This document shows, one piece after another, positions 8,749 through 15,652 of a stretch of DNA of 33,466 bases. The notes below the pieces were generated by a model. The model was not told the DNA's origin and ran no database searches. It saw only the letters and a list, made by a program, of their open reading frames with translations. This DNA is from Bacteroides sp. (GTDB taxonomy: Bacteria; Bacteroidota; Bacteroidia; Bacteroidales; Bacteroidaceae). Positions within the stretch are counted from its first letter, which is position 1. Every line of letters begins with the position of its first letter. The stretch is taken from assembly GCA_017630035.1 (NCBI GenBank), contig JAGBWA010000044.1, positions 1 through 33,466 on the forward strand, given 5' to 3'. Position numbers and translations under genes: made by a program.

Positions 8749-8782
8749 TTCCAACATGCCACCATGTTGGAATTCTTTTTTG
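8749..8782 (+). promoter_or_regulatory. Intrinsic terminator/attenuator in the greA leader
   Basis: A perfect 10-bp stem, TTCCAACATG (8749-8758) with CATGTTGGAA (8763-8772), loop CCAC, is followed by TTCTTTTTTG. It has every mark of an intrinsic terminator yet sits between the greA promoter and its start codon. Transcripts ending here would be about 45-50 nt. It may act as an attenuator or produce a short leader RNA. Confidence 0.7.
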
Positions 8783-8825
8783 TTTAATAGAAATAATAGG
8801 ATTAATATAAAAACAAGGAGAAATT

Positions 8826-9290
8826 ATGGCTTATATGTCTGAAGAGGGCTACAACAAATTGGTAGCCGAACTGAAACATCTCGAAGCTGTGGAGCGTCCA
8901 AAGATTGTAGCTGCTATTGCCGAAGCACGCGACAAAGGCGACTTGTCGGAAAATGCCGAGTACGATGCAGCAAAAGAGGCTCAAGGCTTGCTCGAGGGTA
9001 AAATTAACAAGTTGAAATCGATCATTGCCGATGCACGCATCATCGATGAGTCGAAGTTGAAAACCGATTCAATCCAAATTTTGAATAAGGTAGAGTTGAA
9101 GAACGTGAAGAATGGCATGAAAATGACCTATACCATCGTATCGGAAAACGAAGCCAACTTGAAAGAGGGAAAAATCTCGGTCAATACCCCCATTGCTCAA
9201 GGGTTGGTGGGGAAGAAAGTGGGCGATATCGTAGATATCAAAGTACCTCAATGTATGATTCAACTCGAAGTAATTAATATCTCTATTTAA
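8826..9290 (+). CDS. greA: Transcription elongation factor GreA
   Basis: The 154-residue protein matches GreA, which inserts its coiled coil into the RNA polymerase secondary channel and stimulates cleavage of backtracked RNA. The N-terminal coiled coil covers about 1-75 and its tip carries the acidic catalytic pair in KGDLSENAEYDAAKEAQ (about 37-53). The FKBP-like C-terminal domain (about 80-154) ends with GLVGKKVGDIVDIKVP. Length is normal. A good AAGGAG ribosome site precedes the ATG, which is stronger than most here. It has a dedicated promoter, an intrinsic terminator in its leader and a palindromic terminator after its stop. Confidence 0.96.
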   Translation: MAYMSEEGYNKLVAELKHLEAVERPKIVAAIAEARDKGDLSENAEYDAAKEAQGLLEGKINKLKSIIADARIIDESKLKTDSIQILNKVELKNVKNGMKMTYTIVSENEANLKEGKISVNTPIAQGLVGKKVGDIVDIKVPQCMIQLEVINISI

Positions 9291-9298
9291 AACCATAG

Positions 9299-9329
9299 GG
9301 CATATCCGCATGCGGATATGCCTTTTTTT
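9299..9329 (+). terminator. Palindromic terminator after greA
   Basis: Positions 9299-9322 are a perfect 24-bp palindrome centred on GCATGC (arm GGCATATCCGCA), followed by seven T. In RNA the central bases form the loop. It ends 13 nt before the HIT gene start. Confidence 0.85.
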
Positions 9330-9342
9330 ATCTTTATACACT

Positions 9343-9735
9343 ATGGCAACAATATTCAGTATGATTGTAGCAGGCGAAATTCCTTGCTATAAAGTGGCCG
9401 AAGACGAGCGCTTCTTTGCGTTTCTCGACATCAATCCTTTGGCTAAAGGACACACTTTGGTTATACCGAAACAAGAAGTAGATTATATCTTCGATCTTTC
9501 CGACGACGATTTGGGTGCCATGCAAGTATTTGCCAAGAAAGTAGCGCTTGCCATTGGTAAAGCTTTCCCTTGCATCAAAGTGGGACAAGCAGTGTTAGGC
9601 TTGGAAGTACCTCATGCTCATATCCACCTCGTTCCTATGCAAAGCGAGAAAGATATGCTCTTTACCAATCCTAAACTAAAACTCTCTCCCGATGAGTTTT
9701 CACAAATAGCCGCTGCTATTCGCGAACAATTGTAA
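9343..9735 (+). CDS. HIT family nucleotide-binding hydrolase
   Basis: A 130-residue histidine triad protein. The triad HAHIHLVP lies near residues 88-95, preceded by the usual N-terminal I-F-x-x-I-x-x-G-E-I-P segment and the D-x-x-P-x-x-x-G-H-x-L-V-I-P strand. Members hydrolyse phosphoramidate or dinucleotide bonds such as AMP-lysine or Ap4A; the exact substrate is not readable. I start at the ATG at 9343, since an upstream in-frame start at 9310 lies within the greA terminator. A TATCTTTA stretch about 9328-9335 is a one-mismatch -7 box that could give a nearly leaderless transcript. Confidence 0.9.
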   Translation: MATIFSMIVAGEIPCYKVAEDERFFAFLDINPLAKGHTLVIPKQEVDYIFDLSDDDLGAMQVFAKKVALAIGKAFPCIKVGQAVLGLEVPHAHIHLVPMQSEKDMLFTNPKLKLSPDEFSQIAAAIREQL

Positions 9736-9759
9736 TTTCTCCCTTCCTTTATAATAACA

Positions 9760-9788
9760 AGAAAGCCCGAGATTCCTCGGGCTTTCTC
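9760..9788. terminator. Bidirectional terminator between HIT and the GDP-mannose gene
   Basis: A perfect 12-bp stem joins AGAAAGCCCGAG (9760-9771) and CTCGGGCTTTCT (9776-9787) with loop ATTC. It sits between convergent genes with only 2 nt to the next stop codon and can serve both. Confidence 0.85.
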
Positions 9789-9789
9789 T

Positions 9790-10872
9790 TTATACATATT
9801 CGTTGCCTAGCTTTATCTTAGTATCATTTACATACTTCCTGATAGCCTGTTCTTCATCTTTCTTGCATATCAGCAGCACGTTGTTCGATTCGGCCACTAA
9901 GTAACCATCCAATCCGTCTATCACCGCCAATTTTCCTTTGGGTAGCGAGATGATGTTATCGTTGCAATTGTATAGCATCGTCTTTCCGTGTAGCGAAACG
10001 TTGCCTTGGTCGTCCTTCTCCGACAGGTCGTATAGCGACCCCCATGTACCTAAATCCGACCAACCAAAGTCGCCCAACGATACATACACATTGCTTGCCT
10101 TTTCCATTACGCCAAAGTCGATAGATACATTTTCGCAAGCAGTGAAATGCTCGTCGATAAACGCCTTCTCTTGTGGCGTGCCATATATGCTATTGTGCTT
10201 TAGCTTATCCGTAATTTCAGGCAATAGTTTTTCGGTAGCTTTGAGAATGCTTTTTACGTTCCACATAAACAAACCAGAGTTCCAATAGAACTCACCGCTC
10301 TCTACAAAAACCTTAGCGAGTTCCAATTCTGGTTTTTCGGTAAAGGTCTTCACTTTATAGCAATTATTGGCAATCTGTTCCGCTATCTGTATGTATCCAT
10401 ATCCGGTTTCCGGTCTGTTTGGCTTGATGCCCAATGTTAGTAGCATGTCGTCCTTTTCTACAAACGCCAATCCCTTTTCAATGGCATTCAAGAATTCCTC
10501 TTCCTTTAATATTAGGTGGTCCGATGGTGCTACTACTATGTTTGCATTCGGGTTTAGAGCTTGTATATGATACGATGCCCACACGATACATGGTGCTGTA
10601 TTTCTTCGTGCCGGTTCCAACAATATCTGTTCGTCCTTCATTTCCGGCAACTGCTCCTTCACCAAGTCGGCATACATTTCGTTGGTTACAATCAAGATGT
10701 TCTCAGCAGGGATAATCTTCTTGAATCTGTCGTAGGTCATTTGCAAGAGAGATCTTCCTGTGCCGAAAAAGTCGAGAAATTGTTTGGGTAGTGTTCTGCG
10801 GCTACATGGCCAGAATCGGCTACCGATTCCGCCCCCCATTATTACACAATAATTATTTTGGTTTAAATTCAT
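9790..10872 (-). CDS. manC: Mannose-1-phosphate guanylyltransferase
   Basis: The 360-residue protein is a sugar-phosphate nucleotidyltransferase making GDP-mannose from GTP and mannose-1-phosphate, a precursor for fucose and mannose in surface glycans. The N-terminal signature is MGGGIGSRFWPCSRRTLPKQF (about 11-31), and the family blocks VAPSDHLI (about 111-118), ETGYGYIQ, FTEKP and FYWNSGLFMW follow in order. It lacks the C-terminal isomerase (cupin) domain of type II bifunctional enzymes. The ATG at 10872 is chosen since the 53 upstream in-frame codons have no family similarity and run into the tRNA promoter. No adjacent glycan genes are present, so it serves the whole cell. Confidence 0.9.
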   Translation of the reverse strand: MNLNQNNYCVIMGGGIGSRFWPCSRRTLPKQFLDFFGTGRSLLQMTYDRFKKIIPAENILIVTNEMYADLVKEQLPEMKDEQILLEPARRNTAPCIVWASYHIQALNPNANIVVAPSDHLILKEEEFLNAIEKGLAFVEKDDMLLTLGIKPNRPETGYGYIQIAEQIANNCYKVKTFTEKPELELAKVFVESGEFYWNSGLFMWNVKSILKATEKLLPEITDKLKHNSIYGTPQEKAFIDEHFTACENVSIDFGVMEKASNVYVSLGDFGWSDLGTWGSLYDLSEKDDQGNVSLHGKTMLYNCNDNIISLPKGKLAVIDGLDGYLVAESNNVLLICKKDEEQAIRKYVNDTKIKLGNEYV

Positions 10873-10976
10873 AATATTATCCTGTTTAAAGTTTCTGCTA
10901 ATGTACATTCTTTTTTCCAAAGAAACGCCATTTCTCGTAAAAATCTTATTTTTTTCAACTTTTTTTGCGAAAACTA

Positions 10977-11006
10977 TTGTGATTTCAGAAAAAAGCGCTA
11001 TCTTTG
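10977..11006 (+). promoter_or_regulatory. Promoter of tRNA-Leu
   Basis: TTG at 10977-10979 is followed after 19 nt by TATCTTTG (10999-11006). The tRNA begins 26 nt further on. Confidence 0.8.
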
Positions 11007-11031
11007 CACCGCAATTCTGAAAAGAAAGCAT

Positions 11032-11115
11032 GCCCAGATGGCGGAATCGGTAGACGCGCTGGTCTCAAACACCAGTGGATTCACTTCCATCCCGGTTCGA
11101 CCCCGGGTCTGGGTA
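11032..11115 (+). tRNA. tRNA-Leu (anticodon CAA)
   Basis: The acceptor stem pairs GCCCAGA (11032-11038) with TCTGGGT (11108-11114), ending in a G-U pair, followed by discriminator A. The anticodon stem CTGGT/ACCAG encloses the loop CTCAAAC, giving CAA. A long variable arm, as in class II leucine tRNAs, and the T arm CCCGG-TTCGACC-CCGGG are present. CCA is not encoded. Length is 84 nt. Confidence 0.95.
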
Positions 11116-11120
11116 CACGA

Positions 11121-11150
11121 AGAGAAGTTCGAGAGAGCTTCTCTTTTTTT
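11121..11150 (+). terminator. Terminator of tRNA-Leu
   Basis: AGAGAAG (11121-11127) pairs with CTTCTCT (11138-11144), followed by a run of T to 11150. It separates the tRNA from crcB. Confidence 0.75.
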
Positions 11151-11185
11151 GTTATGGTAAACATCTGTGCATATAAAAATGGCTT

Positions 11186-11557
11186 ATGATAAAATCGATA
11201 TTGATAGTTGGTTGTGGTAGCTTTGTTGGTGGTGCGTTGAGATACCTTATCTCTACACTGATGAAAAATGAATGTGCATCATCGTTTCCTATTGGAACAC
11301 TTTTTGTAAATATTTTAGGATGCTTCCTTATCGGGGTAATATATGGCCTTTTTGTTCGTTATAGCACAACTTCGCATATGCTATGCCTTCTGCTTACTAC
11401 CGGTTTTTGCGGTGGATTTACTACCTTTTCTACTTTTGCTAATGAAAGCTTACAAATGCTTCAAGCGGGAAATGTGGGTGGCTTTATTGGCTATGTTGCG
11501 GCAAGCGTTATATTAGGAATACTCTTGGTTTTATTTGGTTATAATCTCGTCAAATGA
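11186..11557 (+). CDS. crcB: Fluoride ion channel CrcB/Fluc
   Basis: The 123-residue protein has the four transmembrane helices of Fluc fluoride exporters, which work as dual-topology dimers in the inner membrane. Diagnostic motifs are GGALRYLIS (about 15-23), GTLFVNILGCFLIG (about 38-51, with the pore Asn) and GFCGGFTTFSTF (about 73-84). It overlaps the next gene by 4 nt (ATGA). I looked for a fluoride riboswitch between the tRNA terminator and the start codon (35 nt) and the space is too short to hold one, so expression may be constitutive. Confidence 0.95.
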   Translation: MIKSILIVGCGSFVGGALRYLISTLMKNECASSFPIGTLFVNILGCFLIGVIYGLFVRYSTTSHMLCLLLTTGFCGGFTTFSTFANESLQMLQAGNVGGFIGYVAASVILGILLVLFGYNLVK

Positions 11558-11844
11558 ATATCGTTTCATTGATTATATATTATCTTGTAGCTATTAATAT
11601 TGTTGCTTTTTTTGTATATGGCATTGATAAATTGAAGGCGAAGAGAAATCGATGGCGTATTCCCGAATCTACATTGCTTCTACTTGCTGTAATTGGTGGA
11701 AGCGTCGGAGCATTGCTTGGCATGAAAGTATGGCATCATAAAACTATGCACAAGAAATTTACATACGGTATTCCGCTTATTATAGCCGTTCAAATTTTGT
11801 TTCTGAACTATTTGTTCTTTACGTCTGAAGTGTTTGTTCGGTAG
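11554..11844 (+). CDS. DUF1294 small membrane protein
   Basis: A 96-residue protein of the DUF1294 family with three predicted membrane helices (about 4-22, 39-56 and 73-90). The conserved YGIDKLKAKRNRWRIPE (22-38) and G-x-x-V-W-H-H-K-T-M-H-K-K-F segments are present. No function is established for the family. Its start overlaps the crcB stop by 4 nt, so the two are co-translated; whether DUF1294 has anything to do with fluoride is unknown. Confidence 0.88.
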   Translation: MNIVSLIIYYLVAINIVAFFVYGIDKLKAKRNRWRIPESTLLLLAVIGGSVGALLGMKVWHHKTMHKKFTYGIPLIIAVQILFLNYLFFTSEVFVR

Positions 11845-11860
11845 CCGTGAAGTGTTTGTT
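11826..11860. repeat. 13-bp direct repeat at the end of DUF1294
   Basis: TGAAGTGTTTGTT occurs at 11826-11838 and again at 11848-11860, one copy inside the last codons of DUF1294 and one after the stop. It looks like a short local duplication. The rest of the 130-nt gap to the HTCS gene is T-rich, and I find no perfect -7 box in it. Confidence 0.6.
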
Positions 11861-11974
11861 GTTCACACGCGCCGTATTAATATGGTGGAATTACGCTCTT
11901 TTCTCTTTATTTTCTTGTCCGTTTCGTCTTTTTTTATTTTTTTTGCCTTCTGAAACCTAATATAATCTGACTTT

Positions 11975-14900
11975 ATGAAAAGACACTTCTTTTCCCTTCT
12001 CATACTTCTCTTGTCGTTCGTATCGGTAAGGGCTGAGGAATTCATGTTCAAACACATAGAAGTGAAAGATGGATTGCCAAACAATAGCATTACCGCCATC
12101 ATAAAAGATTCGAAGGGATTTATGTGGATAGGTACAGCATCGGGATTGACGCGCTACGATGGCCATAACTTCCATGTGTTTCGCAATCAAAAGAACGATA
12201 CGCTTTCTATTCCAGACAATTACGTGGATTTTATTATTGAGGACAAAGACGAAAATCTGTGGATGCGTGCAGGTGGTGAGTTCGTATTGTACGACTTGCA
12301 GATGGAACGATTTGTGCGCCACCCAAACTCGTATTACAAAAAAGCAGGCGTCCCCGACAAACCTCATTATGTATATGTGGATAGCGAAGGCGATTATTGG
12401 TTCTATCAAAATTGGAATGGTTGCTACTACTATCACCGAAAGAGTGGTGAAGCACAGAACTTGATGGTGGCCGAAGATGCATTGCCAAGCAGCCAACTAC
12501 GGGCAATGGCCGAACATGGCGATGAGATGATTCTGCTATTTGCCAATGGGGAAATGTATGGCATTGATAAATATAGCATGAACATCACTTGGAAGGATAG
12601 CTATTTGGTGGATGGCGTTGCGGGTAGAAGTGCCGAGGAGTTCGCCTTGTTTAAGGATGCGGAAGACTGGTTGTGGATATATTCGGCTCGAGGCGTATGG
12701 GTGTATAACTTGGCTACACGGGCTTGGATGCACGATTGGAACAGACGATTGGCCCGGCGGAATGCAATAGTGAAAGCGATTGCTCAAGATGGTGAAGGAC
12801 GCATTTGGATAGGAAAAGACCAAGATGGTATTGATGTGTGGGATAAACAGCGAGCTACGTTCGTTGCGGTGGCGCCAGACGAAGAACGCGGTGGCGAGCG
12901 TGGGCTGCAAACGGGCACAATCAATGTGCTGTATGCCGATGGCAGTGATATGATGTGGGTGGGTACAAACAAAAAAGGTGTATCGTATTATCACGAAAGT
13001 ATCTATAAGTTTGGCATAAAACTATTGGGCGATGTAAATAGTATAGAAGAGGGTGTGGATGGCTGCTTGTGGCTGGGTACGAACGGAGGGGGATTGATTC
13101 GTTGGAATCCTGCCACCGGAGAAAAGCGCACCTATACGCATAGTGGAGGGCAGTCGATAGCCGGGGATATCGTTGTGTCGTTGCTGCAAGCTAGTGATGG
13201 AAAGCTATGGATAGGAACCTATAGGGGTGGATTGGATTGCTTTGACGGCACCAGCTTCAAGCACTATAGATACCAACCTAATAATCCAAATTCGCTGGCA
13301 AACAATAATGTATGGAGCCTGGCCGAGGATGCCGATGGAAACATCTGGATAGGCACATTGGGCAGTGGATTGCAATGCCTGGATCCAAAGACCAATCGCT
13401 TCACTACTTATAACACAAAAAACAGCTCGTTGCATTCCGACTATATCGCCTCTATTTGCTATTCGAAGAAGGGCGTGATTGTAGTGGGAACAGCCAGCGA
13501 AGGGGTGAGCCTGATGGACCTGAAAAACGAAACCTTCCACAACCTGCAACATGAGGCTATGGGCGGCGCGATGCTAAGCAACCAAAATGTGAACCACGTA
13601 TATGAAGATGCTCGCGGATCGATTTGGATTGCTACGCGCGATGGGTTGAATATCTACGACTTTGAGACAAGGCAACTGAAGCAACTATACTCGTCGATGG
13701 CAGCTGAACGATTCATTTCGGGTGTGGTGGAAGATGATAATGGAAATATGTGGGTAACAACTGCAAGGAGTGTAACAAACATCATCCTGAACCAACCGGA
13801 GAAAAGCGAAGAGTATAGTTTCCAATACATGACATACGACGAAAAGGATGGTTTGCAAAGTAGTGCATTCAATCATCGCGCCATAAAGCGGCTTAGCACA
13901 GGCGAGATAGTGATGGGCGGATTGTATGGTATTAACTTGTTCCATCCCGATAGGATAAACTATAACAAGCGTGGGCCAAAGGTGATGTTTACCGATTTCC
14001 ATTTGTTCAATCAACGCGTAAATGTGGGCGCTGTGTACGATGGGCATGTAGTGTTGGAACGTGAGGTGAACAGTGTAGATAAAGTGCGATTGAGCTATAA
14101 GCAGAATATTTTTGGTGTGAATTTTGCATCGGATTGTTACATGCTGCCCGACAAGATAAAGTATGTGTATAAACTGGAAGGATTTAACGACAACTGGATG
14201 ACCCTCTCCGGCGAAGGGGCACGGGTGACATACACCAACTTGTCGCCAGGTAGCTACGAATTGGTGGTAAAAGCCATTAATAGCGATGAAATAGCCGGAA
14301 CAGAAATCAGCCGATTGAAGATAGAGATTCGTCCGCCATTCTGGAAAACAACGTGGGCATACATCCTTTATGCGCTATGTGGCATAGGACTGCTGTATGG
14401 TGGTGTGCTGGCGGTGAAGCTACGCGAACAAAATCGCTACAAAATGCGCCAGTGGCAAGAGAATATGAAGAGCAGGGAGGATGTGGCTCAGATGAAATTC
14501 CGACTCTTTACCGACATTAGCAACGAACTGCGCACACCGCTAACGCTAATCATTGCTCCATTGGAGGGCATGATACGAACAGCCGTTGGTAAGCAACACG
14601 AGCAATTGGGAATGATTCATCGCAATGCCATGAACTTGCTGAACTTGATAAACCAATTGCCCGACTTTGGCAATGAAGCCCAAGAGGAAAACCATGCCAT
14701 GGAGCAAACAGTGAAGGAGACAGCGAGCAAACAACTCTTCGAGGATTTAATGCCAAAGAAAGATGTGTCAGGAACTATGCCATTAGTTGAAGAGGATGAG
14801 GTGATAGATGAAGAAATGGCTCAGGAATTGGAAAAAGCCAAAAAGAACAAACCATTGGCCTTGGTGGTGGACGATAATGAGGATATCCTATCCTTCTTGC

Positions 14901-15601
14901 AAGAGAGCTTGTCGCTCTACTTCCGTGTAGTAACGGCAAGCAACGGCTACGAAGCATGGCGCATGATGCCCAGTGTGCTGCCCGATATTGTGGTAAGCGA
15001 TGTGCTGATGCCACAGATGGATGGCAACGAACTGTGCCGATGGATAAAATGTGACAGCCGAACGGAACATATCCCCGTAATACTGCTGACGGCAAAGAAC
15101 GTGGGCGAGAAGGCGGAAGAGAATCAGCCTAATGGAGCAGATGTTTACATGGCAAAACCATTCAACGTAGAGGTGTTGGTATTGCGCATGCGTAAGTTGC
15201 TGGACTATGCAGCCCAGAAACTTGAAAACAGAATTACGCAACCAGATGCAAGCGAAACAAAAATTACATCAATGGACGAGCAACTGGTGGTGGCAGCATG
15301 GAAGTATGTAGAAGAGAATATGGCACGCACCGACCTCTCTGTGGAAGACCTAAGCCAAGCGCTGGATATGGAAAGGGTAGTGTTGTACAAGAAACTATTG
15401 CAGATAACCGGCAAGACGCCTATCGAGTTTATACGCATCATTCGCCTAAAGCATGCAGCACAAATGTTGCGCGAAGGTCAGCGTAGCGTAACAGAAGTGG
15501 CCTATTTGGCGGGATTCAATAATCCAAAATATTTCATAAACTATTTCAAGGAAGAGTTTGGTGTATCACCTGCGGAATTCAAGACTATACCTAGATGTTA
15601 A
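11975..15601 (+). CDS. Kinase-less hybrid two-component (HTCS) regulator
   Basis: This 1208-residue protein follows the HTCS plan: signal peptide (1-20), a periplasmic sensor of Reg_prop beta-propeller repeats (about 25-700, with repeated L/I-W-I-G-T segments), a Y_Y_Y domain (about 715-785), one membrane helix (about 793-813), a dimerisation helix pair (about 835-900), a receiver (about 961-1085) and an AraC-type DNA-binding domain (about 1105-1205). Two parts of the kinase are missing. The H-box reads DISNELRTPLTL, with Asn850 where the phospho-accepting His should be, and no HATPase domain exists: only about 60 acidic linker residues lie between LLNLINQL and the receiver. Receiver residues Asp966, Asp967, Asp1009 and Lys1061 are kept. 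It lies 51 nt upstream of GH31 and GH2 genes and presumably controls them. Confidence 0.92.
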   Translation: MKRHFFSLLILLLSFVSVRAEEFMFKHIEVKDGLPNNSITAIIKDSKGFMWIGTASGLTRYDGHNFHVFRNQKNDTLSIPDNYVDFIIEDKDENLWMRAGGEFVLYDLQMERFVRHPNSYYKKAGVPDKPHYVYVDSEGDYWFYQNWNGCYYYHRKSGEAQNLMVAEDALPSSQLRAMAEHGDEMILLFANGEMYGIDKYSMNITWKDSYLVDGVAGRSAEEFALFKDAEDWLWIYSARGVWVYNLATRAWMHDWNRRLARRNAIVKAIAQDGEGRIWIGKDQDGIDVWDKQRATFVAVAPDEERGGERGLQTGTINVLYADGSDMMWVGTNKKGVSYYHESIYKFGIKLLGDVNSIEEGVDGCLWLGTNGGGLIRWNPATGEKRTYTHSGGQSIAGDIVVSLLQASDGKLWIGTYRGGLDCFDGTSFKHYRYQPNNPNSLANNNVWSLAEDADGNIWIGTLGSGLQCLDPKTNRFTTYNTKNSSLHSDYIASICYSKKGVIVVGTASEGVSLMDLKNETFHNLQHEAMGGAMLSNQNVNHVYEDARGSIWIATRDGLNIYDFETRQLKQLYSSMAAERFISGVVEDDNGNMWVTTARSVTNIILNQPEKSEEYSFQYMTYDEKDGLQSSAFNHRAIKRLSTGEIVMGGLYGINLFHPDRINYNKRGPKVMFTDFHLFNQRVNVGAVYDGHVVLEREVNSVDKVRLSYKQNIFGVNFASDCYMLPDKIKYVYKLEGFNDNWMTLSGEGARVTYTNLSPGSYELVVKAINSDEIAGTEISRLKIEIRPPFWKTTWAYILYALCGIGLLYGGVLAVKLREQNRYKMRQWQENMKSREDVAQMKFRLFTDISNELRTPLTLIIAPLEGMIRTAVGKQHEQLGMIHRNAMNLLNLINQLPDFGNEAQEENHAMEQTVKETASKQLFEDLMPKKDVSGTMPLVEEDEVIDEEMAQELEKAKKNKPLALVVDDNEDILSFLQESLSLYFRVVTASNGYEAWRMMPSVLPDIVVSDVLMPQMDGNELCRWIKCDSRTEHIPVILLTAKNVGEKAEENQPNGADVYMAKPFNVEVLVLRMRKLLDYAAQKLENRITQPDASETKITSMDEQLVVAAWKYVEENMARTDLSVEDLSQALDMERVVLYKKLLQITGKTPIEFIRIIRLKHAAQMLREGQRSVTEVAYLAGFNNPKYFINYFKEEFGVSPAEFKTIPRC

Positions 15602-15652
15602 AAATATAAGAGGTTTTGAACGAAGTTAATTAAGAATTAAAAATTAAAAATA

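Noticed and set aside
11116..11185. Fluoride riboswitch before crcB
   Set aside because: After the tRNA terminator only about 35 nt remain before the start codon, and the conserved fluoride-aptamer pattern is absent.
11004..11189. A 61-codon frame beginning upstream of tRNA-Leu
   Set aside because: It translates straight through the tRNA and its terminator from a TTG inside the promoter box.
11826..11860. Target-site duplication of an insertion element
   Set aside because: The two 13-bp copies are only 9 nt apart with nothing between them that could be an element; local duplication is simpler.
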